Positions 18,342 to 27,938 are shown, counted from the first letter of the stretch. The stretch: 64,000 nt of DNA from Silvibacterium acidisoli (GCA_022870745.1 CP085323.1:1488001-1552000); one strand, 5' to 3'. The notes: generated by a model from the sequence alone, not told the origin. Translations and numbers: made by a program.

Positions 18342-19961
18342 ATGAAGATCGTTCTGGCCGAGAAGGTGTCTCCGGCTACGCTTGCCGTGTTTCAGAGTGA
18401 ACCGGACTGGCAGATTGTGAGCCATGATCAGATTCAGAATGGCCTGGCGGCGGAAATTGCCGACGCGGATGGCCTCGTCGTTCGTTCAGCGGTGCAGGCA
18501 GACGATGCACTGATGGCCGCAGCCCCCAAGCTGCGTGTGATTGGCCGTGCAGGTGTAGGCGTGGACAACATCGACGCCGAAGCAGCGACCCGTCGTGGCA
18601 TCGTGGTGATGAATACTCCCGGCGCAAACGCAATCGCTGTCGCCGAACTCACCATCGGCCTGATGATCGCCCTTGGACGCCAGATTCCCAAGGCAAACTC
18701 GACCATGCACGCAGGCAAGTGGGAAAAGAAGTCTCTGCAGGGTTCTGAACTCCGTGGCAAGAAGCTGGGCGTTCTCGGACTCGGCCGCATCGGTCTTGAC
18801 GTTGCACGCCGCGCCCGCGCATTCGGCATGGAATTGATCGGCCATGATCCTTTTGTGTCGCAGGCCATCGCCCGCGAGAACAACATCACCCTGGTTTCGA
18901 CCGAAGAGCTCTTCGCGCAGGCGGATTACCTCACGCTGCATGTCGGCCTGACGCCCCAGACGGCGGGCATCATCAACGAGAAGACCATCGCCACCATGAA
19001 GAAGGGCGTGCGCATCGTGAACTGCGCCCGCGGTGAGCTGATCGTCGATGAAGCGCTCGCGGAAGCGTTGAAGAACGGCCGCATCGCAGGCGCTGCGCTT
19101 GACGTCTTCCACAAGGAACCGTTGAAGGATTCGCCCTTCTTCGGGCTCGAGAACGTCATCCTGACTCCGCACATCGCGGGATCGACCAACGAAGCGCAGG
19201 AGGCAGTCGGTGTCCAGATTGCGCTGCAGGTTCGCGAATATCTCAAGCTCGGCGTCGTACAGAACGCCGTCAACCTGCCCTCGCTCTCACATGAAGAGTA
19301 TGTGGAGCTCGCACCGTACATGACCCTGGCCGACCGCCTCGGCTCCTTCCTCGCGCAGTTCCCGGAAGGCAGCTTTGAGAGCGTTCACATCGCGTACAAC
19401 GGCCGCATCGCTGAAGGCAAGACGGACCTGATTCGCAATGCCGCCATCGAAGGCCTGCTCGGACACGCTGAAGGCGTGAACCGCATCAACGCGGCATCCG
19501 TCGCGGAGGAGCGCGGCATTCGCATCCACGAAGACCGTAAGCCTTCGGCTTCCGGCGGCGCAGGCAATGTACTCAAGCTCACTGTCCACACCCGCTCGGG
19601 CGACGTGACGGCCAGCGGCACAGTTCTGCACGGCAACTCTGCTCGCCTGCTGAGCCTGAATGGTATCGACATCGAAGCGCCGCTTGAAGGCACCCTCCTG
19701 ACCTTCCGTAACCAGGACGTCCCGGGCGTGATCGGCAAGATCGGCACCATCCTCGGCGACCACCAGGTCAACGTGGCGAACTTCGCTCTCGGCCGCGCCG
19801 GACGCGATCCTCGCCTGCCCAAGGGCACCGCGCTGGCAGTGGTTCAAGTCGACGGCAAGGTGACGGACAAGGTCCTCGACGTACTGCGCAACGTGGAAGC
19901 GATCATCGAAGTCCACCAGGCCAGCCTGGGCGAAAAGCTGCCGCCCGCGCCGGTAGAATAG
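18342..19961 (+). CDS. serA: D-3-phosphoglycerate dehydrogenase
   Basis: SerA oxidises 3-phosphoglycerate with NAD+, the first step of serine synthesis. The 539-residue length is that of the long form: substrate and Rossmann domains (GVDNIDAEAATRRGIVVMN, LGVLGLGRIGLDVARRA, catalytic His near LTPHIAGSTNEAQ), an intervening domain (about 320-455), and a C-terminal ACT domain (LTFRNQDVPGVIGKIGTIL) for serine feedback. CGAGGAG lies 7 bases before the ATG. The fmdB-like gene follows after 22 bases and is probably co-transcribed. Confidence 0.97.
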   Translation: MKIVLAEKVSPATLAVFQSEPDWQIVSHDQIQNGLAAEIADADGLVVRSAVQADDALMAAAPKLRVIGRAGVGVDNIDAEAATRRGIVVMNTPGANAIAVAELTIGLMIALGRQIPKANSTMHAGKWEKKSLQGSELRGKKLGVLGLGRIGLDVARRARAFGMELIGHDPFVSQAIARENNITLVSTEELFAQADYLTLHVGLTPQTAGIINEKTIATMKKGVRIVNCARGELIVDEALAEALKNGRIAGAALDVFHKEPLKDSPFFGLENVILTPHIAGSTNEAQEAVGVQIALQVREYLKLGVVQNAVNLPSLSHEEYVELAPYMTLADRLGSFLAQFPEGSFESVHIAYNGRIAEGKTDLIRNAAIEGLLGHAEGVNRINAASVAEERGIRIHEDRKPSASGGAGNVLKLTVHTRSGDVTASGTVLHGNSARLLSLNGIDIEAPLEGTLLTFRNQDVPGVIGKIGTILGDHQVNVANFALGRAGRDPRLPKGTALAVVQVDGKVTDKVLDVLRNVEAIIEVHQASLGEKLPPAPVE

Positions 19962-19983
19962 TAACTGTAAGGGAGAAATAACC

Positions 19984-20313
19984 GTGCCGTTGTATGAATA
20001 CCGCTGCAAGCAATGCGGTCACCAATTCGAGAAGATCCAGAGCTTCAGCGCTCCGGATCTCACTGAATGCCCGGTTTGCAAGGGAGAGCTGGAGCGGTTG
20101 ATTTCCGCTCCAGCCATCCAGTTCAAGGGCGCAGGCTGGTATGTAAACGACTACGCAGGCAAAAGCAGCAAGCCGGCATCGAAGTCTGCCAGCGAAAACG
20201 GCAGCAGCTCAGGCGAGAAGTCGCCTGCTTCGAACTCGTCGGACAGCTCCTCGGGAAGCTCTTCCAACTCGACGGCCTCGTCCACGCCATCTACACCCAG
20301 CAAGAGTGAGTAG
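19984..20313 (+). CDS. FmdB-family zinc ribbon protein with Ser-rich tail
   Basis: A 109-residue protein starting at GTG 19984 with AGGGAG 9 bases upstream. The N-terminal 45 residues form the FmdB/CxxC regulatory-type zinc ribbon (YRCKQCGHQFEKIQ, ECPVCKGELERLIS). A conserved aromatic/Gly stretch (FKGAGWYVNDYAG) follows, and then a tail of about 55 residues that is almost entirely Ser, Lys, Ala and Thr and must be disordered. Its function is unknown. It follows serA and ends at a hairpin. Confidence 0.85.
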   Translation: MPLYEYRCKQCGHQFEKIQSFSAPDLTECPVCKGELERLISAPAIQFKGAGWYVNDYAGKSSKPASKSASENGSSSGEKSPASNSSDSSSGSSSNSTASSTPSTPSKSE

Positions 20314-20330
20314 CCGGCCCGGCCGGCTAC
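20310..20330. terminator. Convergent hairpin terminator
   Basis: A 9-bp stem (GTAGCCGGC / GCCGGCTAC) with a 3-base loop overlaps the fmdB-like stop codon and abuts the end of the basic-protein gene on the other strand. It is followed by TTCTT on the plus strand. Confidence 0.7.
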
Positions 20331-20333
20331 TTC

Positions 20334-20699
20334 TTACTTCTTCTTCTTCTTCGCAGACTTCTTCTTCGCAGGAACTTTTGCGCCAGCTTTACGTGCTTCG
20401 GAGAGGCCAATAGCGATCGCCTGCTTCTTGCTGGTGACCTTCTTCTTGCTGCGCCCCGACTTAAGCTTGCCTTCCTTCATGGCTTTCATCTCGCGTTCAA
20501 CCGAGCGTGAGGCCTTCGGGCTGTACTTACGGCTGGATGCCTTCTTTACTGCGCTCTTCTTTGCAGCCTTCTTCGCAGGCGCCTTCTTCACAGCCTTCTT
20601 CGCAGGCGCTTTTTTCACGGCCTTCTTGGCAGGAGCCTTCTTTGCTGCCTTCTTCACGGCTTTTTTCGTCGCCTTCTTTGCAGCTTTCTTTGTTGCCAT
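20334..20699 (-). CDS. Histone H1-like Lys/Ala-rich protein with DUF6496
   Basis: The start is ATG 20699, with GGGAGG 10 bases upstream. The 121-residue product begins with about 55 residues of Lys/Ala/Pro repeats (three copies of a KKAPAKKAV-like 9-mer), like eukaryotic H1 tails and bacterial HctB-type proteins. It ends with a DUF6496-like part (SVEREMKAMKEGKLKSG, KKQAIAIGLSEARKAGAK) and a run of Lys. It should bind DNA or RNA without sequence preference. The low-complexity DNA encoding it makes copy-number change by slippage likely. Confidence 0.85.
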   Translation of the reverse strand: MATKKAAKKATKKAVKKAAKKAPAKKAVKKAPAKKAVKKAPAKKAAKKSAVKKASSRKYSPKASRSVEREMKAMKEGKLKSGRSKKKVTSKKQAIAIGLSEARKAGAKVPAKKKSAKKKKK

Positions 20700-20866
20700 A
20701 GGTAAAATCCTCCCGGTGCTGGGAAGCAACGGGGCTTGGGCAGGTTGCCGCTTGTTTTGCCTCGCTTTGCGGCGCGAACCACGATGTATACCCCAAGGCC
20801 TCCTGCGGAGATCATCCTTTTGACCGATATGGCGCTCGTCATCCGGACGTATAGTATTCCCACAGA

Positions 20867-23800
20867 GTGAAGAGACGCGGGCAGCAGGCTGGAAAAGCAC
20901 TGGTATGGTTGATCGGATGTGCAGCCATGCCTGCTCTTCATGCTCTCGATCCACACCAGGACCTGGGGCATTATGGCTATCAATCCTGGCAGGTGGACAG
21001 CGGACTACCGCAGAACACCGTACATGCTGTTGCCCAGACGCACGATGGCTACATGTGGTTCGCCACCGAAGGCGGACTCGTGCGCTTCGACTCTATCCAG
21101 TTTCGGGTTATTACAAGCAGCACAACCCCGGCCCTGAAAAGCGATGTGGTTTACTCCCTCACTGAAGACAAGACGGGATCGCTATGGGTTGGGACATCCC
21201 GTGGCGTGGTCCGCTATCGCGACCGGCACTTTGAAGCAGTAAGCGGAATCGAACACGCTGCCTGGTCTATATTCGCCGACAGCAGAAATCGCGTGTGGGC
21301 TCTGTCCTCGGATGGATTGAAGCGCCTCGACGGCAATCGCTTCGTCGATGTGCAGGGCGCGCAGGGTTTGAGTGAGGACAGCACGCTGCTCGAAGGCAGG
21401 GACGGATCGATCTGGATCGGAACACCTTCGGGCCTCGCGGTCTCTCGAGAGGGGAAAAGCTTTCAGCCGGTATCGACACAGGCAGGGATACAGGGCCTGG
21501 CTCAGGAACCGAACGGCGGTGTGTGGGCCGGAACCCGCAATGGTCTTGAATCGTGCTCCGTCACTGGGTGCAATGCTTTCGTGCTCCCCGATCGACCGTC
21601 TGCGCCGCCCGACGTAACAGCTCTCGCACAATCTCCAGATGGAGCACTTTGGATTGGAACCTCCAGTGGGCTGCTGCGCTTCGATGGACGGCACACACAG
21701 CAATTTTCCACCGGCGACGGACTGCCCTCCGACGCAGTGCAGATTCTCAGGGTCGATCGCGAAGGAACACTCTGGATAGGAACCAACGCAGGGCTCGCAA
21801 GATTCGCTGAAGGAAGAATCGAATCGTTTACGCCGAAAGAGGGCCTGTCGAGCAATCAACTTCTCGCTATCAGCGAGGATCGTGAAGGCAACCTGTGGCT
21901 GGGCACCGAATCGGGAGGTGTCGACATCCTGAGGGATCGGGCCTTCTCTACATACACAGTGCAGGATGGTATCTCTGACGATTACATCCGCGTGATTTAT
22001 CAGGACAGTAAAGGCACTGTGTGGCTCGGCACGAACGGTGGGGGACTGAACCGTTTCGATGGCAGGAGATTCACGGCGATGACAACAGCCGATGGCCTGT
22101 CCAGCAATATCATCCTGTCGATTACGAGCGGCCCTGGTGGCGATCTGTGGGTCGGTACTCCCGATGGCCTCAACCAGCTACATCAGGGCAAGGTAAAGGT
22201 CTACACGTCTGCTGACGGCCTTGCGGACGATTTTGTCCGTTCGCTCTCATTCGATCACTCAGGCGCCCTCTGGATCGGCACGCGGCGTGGGCTGTCGCGC
22301 CTGGAGGAAGGACAGTTCACTTCCTACAGCTCGCTCGACGGGCTGGGCAGCGATCTCGTCGGAGCGCTGCTCGAAGCGCATGACGGTTCGCTGTGGGCAG
22401 GAACGCTGGGCGGTCTTACTCACATCGAACACGGAAAATTTCATAACTACGCGATGACCGATGGGCTGTCGAATAACGTCATCACGGCGTTGCACGAAGA
22501 TCCGGACGGCACGCTCTGGATCGGCACAAATGGCGGAAGCCTGAATCGCCTCCGCAACGGCCGATTCGCCACGATCGCAAAAGACAACCCATTGCCGCCA
22601 AGTATCTATAGCATTCTCGATGGAGGCCGTGGCGATCTTTGGATGAGCTCAAACCATGGCATCTTTCGCGTCAACAAAGACGACCTGAATCACGTGTTTG
22701 ACCGGCCACGCACTCCGCTATCCGTCTCTTCTTATGGAACCGATGATGGCATGCGTGTCACCGAGGCAGGCAGCGGAGGACATCCCGCAGCCTGGCGGCT
22801 GCAGGATGGAAGCCTGTGGTTCGCAACATTGAAAGGCGCAAGCACCGTGAACCCCGCCCACCTGCCATCGAACACTATTCCCCCGCTGGCGGCGATCGAA
22901 GGCTTCAGCGTCGATGACCGCGAGCTTCGACTCGAACAGTCTCCAGGTGGACAAATCGAAGTTCCGGCGGGAGGGCGGCGGTTCGTCATCAACTACGCTG
23001 GACTGAGTTTTGTCGCACCGCAGAAGGTGCGCTTTCGCTACCGGCTGGATGGATTCGATCACCAGTGGATGGACGGCAGCAGCCTGCGCACGGCGTACTA
23101 CACCAACCTTCCGCCAGGCCGTTATATCTTTCACGTCATGGTGGCAAATAACGATGGTGTCTGGAGCGCAGTGCCTGCTTCTGTTTCATTCCGTCTGAAG
23201 CCGTATTTCTACCAGACGCTGTGGTTTTATTTTGCTGTTGGACTCGGCGTCGTTCTTCTTGGTGTGGCAGGGTATCGCTGGCGTGTCCGTCATGTAGAGT
23301 CGCGCTTCAACGCCGTGCTTGCGGAGAGAAATCGTATTGCGCGCGAGATCCATGACACGCTCGCGCAGGGGTTTGTCGCAGTGTCCGTACAGCTGCAGAT
23401 CGTTGGCCGCCTGCTTGGCTCATCGACTGAAGCAGCACAGACACACCTTTCGCAGGCGCAGGAACTGGTGAAGAGCGGACTCGAAGATGCTCGTAGAGCA
23501 ATCTGGGAGCTGCGTTCGCAAGGCCCTGCCGAACAGGACCTGGCGACACGATTGAAGCAAGTCGCGGAGCGCGTAACAGCAGGCAGTTCCATCAGGAGCA
23601 CCGTCGAGGCGCGCGGGACGTACCATCCGCTGAACGAAAGAGTAGAAAGCGAACTGTTGCGCATCGCCCAGGAGGCCGTGACCAATGTCGTGAGGCATGC
23701 GCAGGCAGGTCACGTGAGAATTCGGCTCGACTACGAAACGAATCGCACGCGCATGGCGGTCGAAGATGACGGTGTAGGGTTCAGAGAAGATGCGCCTTCA

Positions 23801-23929
23801 GCCATAGACGGACATTTTGGCATCACGGGCATGAAGGAACGTGCCCGCAACCTCGGCGGAGAACTCTCCGTAACGGGCGGCAACGGCGGCGGCACGCGCG
23901 TGACAGTGGAACTGCCCGGAGCAGAATAG
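20867..23929 (+). CDS. Propeller-sensor histidine kinase (Reg_prop, Y_Y_Y, HisKA_3)
   Basis: A 1020-residue membrane sensor kinase starting at GTG 20867. After a signal peptide come two seven-bladed beta-propellers made of about 14 Reg_prop repeats (pattern DGSLWIGT.GGL.R), then a Y_Y_Y domain (about 690-770), one membrane helix (about 785-805), and a HisKA_3 dimerisation domain with phosphorylated His829 in IAREIHDTLAQGF. The ATPase domain has EAVTNVVRHA, EDDGVGF and GHFGITGMKERA. The architecture is that of Bacteroidetes BT4663-like sensors, which bind sugars or peptides in the periplasm, but here the regulator is a separate gene 8 bases downstream. Confidence 0.93.
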   Translation: MKRRGQQAGKALVWLIGCAAMPALHALDPHQDLGHYGYQSWQVDSGLPQNTVHAVAQTHDGYMWFATEGGLVRFDSIQFRVITSSTTPALKSDVVYSLTEDKTGSLWVGTSRGVVRYRDRHFEAVSGIEHAAWSIFADSRNRVWALSSDGLKRLDGNRFVDVQGAQGLSEDSTLLEGRDGSIWIGTPSGLAVSREGKSFQPVSTQAGIQGLAQEPNGGVWAGTRNGLESCSVTGCNAFVLPDRPSAPPDVTALAQSPDGALWIGTSSGLLRFDGRHTQQFSTGDGLPSDAVQILRVDREGTLWIGTNAGLARFAEGRIESFTPKEGLSSNQLLAISEDREGNLWLGTESGGVDILRDRAFSTYTVQDGISDDYIRVIYQDSKGTVWLGTNGGGLNRFDGRRFTAMTTADGLSSNIILSITSGPGGDLWVGTPDGLNQLHQGKVKVYTSADGLADDFVRSLSFDHSGALWIGTRRGLSRLEEGQFTSYSSLDGLGSDLVGALLEAHDGSLWAGTLGGLTHIEHGKFHNYAMTDGLSNNVITALHEDPDGTLWIGTNGGSLNRLRNGRFATIAKDNPLPPSIYSILDGGRGDLWMSSNHGIFRVNKDDLNHVFDRPRTPLSVSSYGTDDGMRVTEAGSGGHPAAWRLQDGSLWFATLKGASTVNPAHLPSNTIPPLAAIEGFSVDDRELRLEQSPGGQIEVPAGGRRFVINYAGLSFVAPQKVRFRYRLDGFDHQWMDGSSLRTAYYTNLPPGRYIFHVMVANNDGVWSAVPASVSFRLKPYFYQTLWFYFAVGLGVVLLGVAGYRWRVRHVESRFNAVLAERNRIAREIHDTLAQGFVAVSVQLQIVGRLLGSSTEAAQTHLSQAQELVKSGLEDARRAIWELRSQGPAEQDLATRLKQVAERVTAGSSIRSTVEARGTYHPLNERVESELLRIAQEAVTNVVRHAQAGHVRIRLDYETNRTRMAVEDDGVGFREDAPSAIDGHFGITGMKERARNLGGELSVTGGNGGGTRVTVELPGAE

Positions 23930-23937
23930 GAGCAAGT

Positions 23938-24561
23938 ATGGAGACGATCAAAATCCTGGTGGTGGACGATCACAATGTCGTGAGACAAGGGCTGGTCGCG
24001 CTGCTCAACACCATGGCAGACCTGCGCGTGGTGGGCGAAGCATCCGACGGACAGGAAGCCATCACATTGCATCGCCAGCTCAAGCCGGATGTGACATTGA
24101 TGGATCTGCGGCTACCGAAGCTGAGCGGCGCCGATGCCATCACCCAGATTCGCCGCGAAACCCCTGCGGCGCGCATCATTGTGCTGACCACATTCGACGG
24201 CGACGAAGATATCTTTCGCGCCCTGCAGGCGGGCGCAAAGGGATACCTGCTGAAAGGCATGGACATTGACGAATTAACAGCGGCCATTCGCGCTGTACAT
24301 GCCGGAAAATCGCGTATTCCCGCGACGGTAGCAGAGAAGCTTGCAGAGCGAATGGGCGGCCCGGCGCTGACCACACGTGAGATTGAAGTGCTGCAACGCA
24401 TTGTTGCCGGACGGAGCAACAAGGAGATATCGAGCGATCTCTGCATCTCCGAAGCAACAGTGAAGACTCACATCAACAGCCTGTTGAGCAAGCTGGGCGT
24501 GAGCGATCGCACACAGGCTGCCACAACCGCGCTGCAGCGTGGCATCGTCCACCTGGAGTAA
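23938..24561 (+). CDS. NarL/FixJ-type response regulator
   Basis: A 207-residue regulator with a receiver domain (VVDDHNVVRQGL, phosphoacceptor Asp56 in TLMDLRLP, LTTFDGDED, KGYLLKG) and a LuxR-type HTH at about 142-205 (LTTREIEVLQRIVAGRSN, ATVKTHINSLLSKLGVSDR). It starts 8 bases after the kinase gene and should be its partner. The secreted protein gene begins 2 bases after its stop. Confidence 0.95.
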   Translation: METIKILVVDDHNVVRQGLVALLNTMADLRVVGEASDGQEAITLHRQLKPDVTLMDLRLPKLSGADAITQIRRETPAARIIVLTTFDGDEDIFRALQAGAKGYLLKGMDIDELTAAIRAVHAGKSRIPATVAEKLAERMGGPALTTREIEVLQRIVAGRSNKEISSDLCISEATVKTHINSLLSKLGVSDRTQAATTALQRGIVHLE

Positions 24562-24563
24562 CG

Positions 24564-25091
24564 ATGAAAAAGAAGCTCTTATCCCTCATGGCATTCTGTG
24601 CGGTTCTCTTCTGCTTTCTGCCTGTTAGCCAAGGCCTCGCGTTCGCAGCATCGTGGCGCGCTGCCAATGAGAGCGAACTCAGGACGGTACTGCCGGCGCG
24701 CGCGCCCGTTCTGCAGGAGCGTATCGAGACCGAGATGCGAACTGCCTCGGGCATCACTGACGGCAATGGGCGATTTGTCGCCGGCATCGTCCTGATCACT
24801 GCAGGCTATTCAGCCGACGGCAAGTACTCGCACTATTTCGTTTCGCAGGTTCCGTTGAAGATCGGCGGCTCATCACTCAAGGCAGGCGAATACGTCATCG
24901 GCTGGCAACATATCGAGGACGGCCTCAGCGTAAAGTTTTACGAATCCTCAACAGGTAAAGAGGTAGCCACCGTCGAGGCAAGGTTAAGTCCACAGGTGAC
25001 CCGTGTCGAGTCGTTTCGTGTCTGGCCGCCATCGGAGCGAGGCATCATGCAGATCGGCCGCTTCAGCTTTCCTTACCAGATCGTCGAATGA
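24564..25091 (+). CDS. Small secreted protein in a two-component operon, unknown function
   Basis: The 175-residue product has a signal peptide (LLSLMAFCAVLFCFLPVSQGLAFA) and a beta-rich mature domain (GYSADGKYSHYFVSQ, LKAGEYVIGWQHI, VKFYESSTGKEVATVEA). Similar short domains occur in acidobacterial secreted proteins, including the one encoded at 49252-49929 (GxYxI... pattern), but no family is named with confidence. It starts 2 bases after the response regulator stop, so it belongs to the same transcript and may modulate or report on the sensor. This is inference. Confidence 0.75.
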   Translation: MKKKLLSLMAFCAVLFCFLPVSQGLAFAASWRAANESELRTVLPARAPVLQERIETEMRTASGITDGNGRFVAGIVLITAGYSADGKYSHYFVSQVPLKIGGSSLKAGEYVIGWQHIEDGLSVKFYESSTGKEVATVEARLSPQVTRVESFRVWPPSERGIMQIGRFSFPYQIVE

Positions 25092-25095
25092 ATAC

Positions 25096-25126
25096 TGCTG
25101 CCGCGGCCATCAAGGCTGCGGCAGCA
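25096..25126. terminator. Hairpin between convergent genes
   Basis: A 9-bp inverted repeat (TGCTGCCGC / GCGGCAGCA) lies just after the secreted protein gene and overlaps the last codons of the CocE gene on the other strand. No T-run is present. Confidence 0.4.
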
Positions 25127-27017
25127 CATACACCTCGACGCCCGAGGCCGATTTCTCCGCATGATAGATCGTCTCGGTCGCAGCCTTGAAATCGGAAGGC
25201 TTCGCGTTCGGAATATCCGTGAACGTCTGCGGGTTGCGATCGACCAGCGGGAACCAGCTGCTCTGCACCTGCACCATGATGCGGTGCCCTTTGCGGAAGG
25301 TATGGTTCAGATCCGCCATGGTGAAGTTGACCTCGGCCATCCTGCCGGGAGTGAACGCCTCGGGCTTCTCCCAGCTGTTGCGGAACTTTCCGCGCATCGG
25401 CTCGCCGCGCAGCAGTTGCTGATAACCACCCATCTGCAGCTCAGGCGTATCGATCACATGCTTACCGACTTCCGGTGTCGTCTCCGGATTCGGAAAGTCA
25501 TTCGGATACACATCGATCAGCTTCACGACGAAGTCGGAGTCGGTTCCGGTTGTCGAGACCCAGAGTCTCGGAGAGACAGGTCCGGCAATCGTGACATCGT
25601 CGTTCAGCGGATCGGTCTCATACACCAGCACGTCTGGCCGGGTCGCGGCAAAGCGCTGATCATCCACCATGTAGCGTTGTGGCACCGTGTTGGTTACATA
25701 TCCCACGAACGGAACCGGGTGCGCGGGGTCGCTTACATATGAGTCTGAACCTTCATTGCTGGCAGGCTGCTCGAATGTCAGCTTGCCGCCGGTGCGAAAG
25801 TAGAGCATCTTGGCTTTGGCCTGCTGCGGAGGCCACGCATCATAGGTGCGCCAAACGTTCGTTCCCGTCTCGAAGACATCCGCATGCGGCGCAGGCTTGC
25901 CCTTGTCCTTCAGGTAGTACTCGAAGAATGGAAACTGGATATTCTGGCGGAAGTACTCACCGGTCTTCGCATTAAAGCTCACATCTCCAAGATGATCGCC
26001 ATCGCTGCGTGCCCAGCCGCCATGCACCCACGGCCCTTCGACGATGGTGTCGACTGTGCCGGGATTCCGCTGCTTAATCGAGTGATAGATGCTCATCGGG
26101 CCAACCAGATCTTCGGCATCGAACCAGCCACCCACCACCATGACGGCGCAATGCACATTGTTCATGTGCTGCGCGAGATCGCGGACCTTCCAGTAGTCAT
26201 CGTAGGTGTCGTGATACATCTGGTCGTTGTAGAGCGGATTCGTACCGCGCAGATACACCTTGTCCAGGTTTCCGATGGGCCCCGCCTGCATGTAGAACTC
26301 GTATGTGTTCGGCGTACCCATATCGAATGGCACCGCCGGTACAGGCGGGGTCGGCGTATCCTGCGGCGTGAAGAATGTATAGAAGCTGAAGTTCGCATCG
26401 AGCATGAATGCTCCGCCATGGTACGTATCGTCGCCCATAAACAGGTTCGTCATAGGTGCCTGCGGCGAAGCGGCCTTCAGCGCGGGATGTGAATCGATGA
26501 TGCTCGCCGAGGTGTAGAAGCCGGGATAAGAGATGCCCCAGATGCCCACACGTCCGTTGTTGTTCGGCACATGCTTCAGCAGGAACTCGATCGTGTCGTA
26601 CATATCCGAGCTGTCATCGACGTCTTTCGGAGATGTTTTATGGTCGATGTGCGGCCGCATCTCGACGAACGTTCCTTCTGACATGAAGCGTCCACGAACA
26701 TCCTGGTAGACGAAGATGTATCCAGCCTTTTCGAACTCATCCGATGGCCCAAGGGCCTTCGCGTACTGGTCTTCACCATAGGGAGCCACGCTGTAAGGCG
26801 TGCGATTCATCAGGAAGGGATAGCTCTGCGAGGCATCCTTCGGCACATACACCTGGGTGAAAAGATGAACCCCGTCACGCATCGGGATGCGGTACTCGTA
26901 CTTGGTGTAGTGAGCCTTGACGTAATCTTCCTGCGCGGCTTCAGCATGGGCACTGAAACAGGCAGTTACGAAAACGATCGACAAGAGGATGAGACGGCCC
27001 AGGCGGCGGAGCTTCAT
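25110..27017 (-). CDS. Secreted CocE/NonD-family hydrolase (S15-like acyl/ester hydrolase)
   Basis: A 635-residue protein with a signal peptide (LILLSIVFVTACFSAHAEA) and the X-Pro dipeptidyl-peptidase/CocE fold: alpha/beta hydrolase with nucleophile Ser163 in GIWGISYPGF, a cap region rich in Trp/Asp (VVGGWFDAED), and a C-terminal jelly-roll (YMVDDQRFA, MVQVQSSWFPLVDRNP). Relatives include cocaine esterase, glutaryl-7-ACA acylase and alpha-amino acid ester hydrolase. It begins 43 bases after tyrA on the same strand but is probably not part of aromatic synthesis. Substrate unknown. Confidence 0.9.
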   Translation of the reverse strand: MKLRRLGRLILLSIVFVTACFSAHAEAAQEDYVKAHYTKYEYRIPMRDGVHLFTQVYVPKDASQSYPFLMNRTPYSVAPYGEDQYAKALGPSDEFEKAGYIFVYQDVRGRFMSEGTFVEMRPHIDHKTSPKDVDDSSDMYDTIEFLLKHVPNNNGRVGIWGISYPGFYTSASIIDSHPALKAASPQAPMTNLFMGDDTYHGGAFMLDANFSFYTFFTPQDTPTPPVPAVPFDMGTPNTYEFYMQAGPIGNLDKVYLRGTNPLYNDQMYHDTYDDYWKVRDLAQHMNNVHCAVMVVGGWFDAEDLVGPMSIYHSIKQRNPGTVDTIVEGPWVHGGWARSDGDHLGDVSFNAKTGEYFRQNIQFPFFEYYLKDKGKPAPHADVFETGTNVWRTYDAWPPQQAKAKMLYFRTGGKLTFEQPASNEGSDSYVSDPAHPVPFVGYVTNTVPQRYMVDDQRFAATRPDVLVYETDPLNDDVTIAGPVSPRLWVSTTGTDSDFVVKLIDVYPNDFPNPETTPEVGKHVIDTPELQMGGYQQLLRGEPMRGKFRNSWEKPEAFTPGRMAEVNFTMADLNHTFRKGHRIMVQVQSSWFPLVDRNPQTFTDIPNAKPSDFKAATETIYHAEKSASGVEVYVLPQP

Positions 27018-27060
27018 GGAGAGGCCTTTCGAGATATATCAGCTATGTTCTTGCAGGGAC

Positions 27061-27936
27061 TTATTGATTGTTTTTAGAGCGAAAGCGATTGGCAAGCAGA
27101 AACTCTTCGCGCAACTCGGGCGTCTTCAGATTTTCGCGGAGATGCGCGAGCCTCTGCTCAAGCGCAAGCAACGATGCCGCAATCGCATCGGTGTTGGTAT
27201 ACGCGATATCGCGCCACATCGAGAAGGGACTCGAGCCGAGGCGCGTCATCTCGCGCAAAGCACGGCCGCCGATGGGGATGACCTCGTCCTTCGACCCAAA
27301 TTCGTCTTCGAGCAATGCCGTGAATGCCGTCGAAATGAACTGCGGTAGATGACTCACCCATGCACACAGCATGTCGTGCCGCGCCGGCTCGAGATCGAGC
27401 ACACGGCAGCCGAACTTCAGCGGCCACTCTCGCCACTCGTCCGCGATCTCTCGTGATGCCGTCTCCATCGCATACGACTCCGGGGTTTCGGTGAAAAGCC
27501 ATGCCGCGTCCTTGAAGAGATCGGCATCCGCGTTCGCGGCGCCGCCAACTTCCTTGCCTGCCATGGGGTGACCACCAAGAAACCCTGCGCGGCCTTCGAG
27601 GTTGTAGAACCTTGCCGCCTGCTCGACCAGCGCGCCTTTCACGCTGCCCACATCCGTGACCAGTTGTCCCGGCTTCAACTCGGGGCCGAGACGCTCCAGC
27701 CATTCGAGGATCGTAAAAACAGGGCCACCCAGCAGAATGAGATCACTCTGCTTCGCTGCGGAGATGGGATCTGAGACCGCTTCGTGAATCGCGCCGCGTT
27801 CCTGTGCGGTAGCGGCTTGCTGGGGATTGGGGTCCCAGCCGGAGATGTGTCCGGAAAAACCATGTTCGCGGAGCGCCATCCCGGTCGAGGCTCCGATGAG
27901 CCCCGTTCCCAGGATGGCGATTCGCTGTATAGCCAT
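27061..27936 (-). CDS. tyrA: Prephenate dehydrogenase
   Basis: TyrA oxidises prephenate to 4-hydroxyphenylpyruvate with NAD(P)+ for tyrosine synthesis. The 291-residue protein has the Rossmann motif AILGTGLIGAS at 7-17, GGHPMAGKEVGG with the catalytic His, and SHLPQFISTAF. It starts 2 bases after the DAHP synthase stop and closes the aromatic operon. Confidence 0.93.
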   Translation of the reverse strand: MAIQRIAILGTGLIGASTGMALREHGFSGHISGWDPNPQQAATAQERGAIHEAVSDPISAAKQSDLILLGGPVFTILEWLERLGPELKPGQLVTDVGSVKGALVEQAARFYNLEGRAGFLGGHPMAGKEVGGAANADADLFKDAAWLFTETPESYAMETASREIADEWREWPLKFGCRVLDLEPARHDMLCAWVSHLPQFISTAFTALLEDEFGSKDEVIPIGGRALREMTRLGSSPFSMWRDIAYTNTDAIAASLLALEQRLAHLRENLKTPELREEFLLANRFRSKNNQ

Positions 27937-27938
27937 AA

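Noticed and set aside
20820-20855. TTGACC...TATAGT promoter before the propeller kinase
   Set aside because: The spacing between the two hexamers is 24 bases, too long for a standard sigma-70 promoter.
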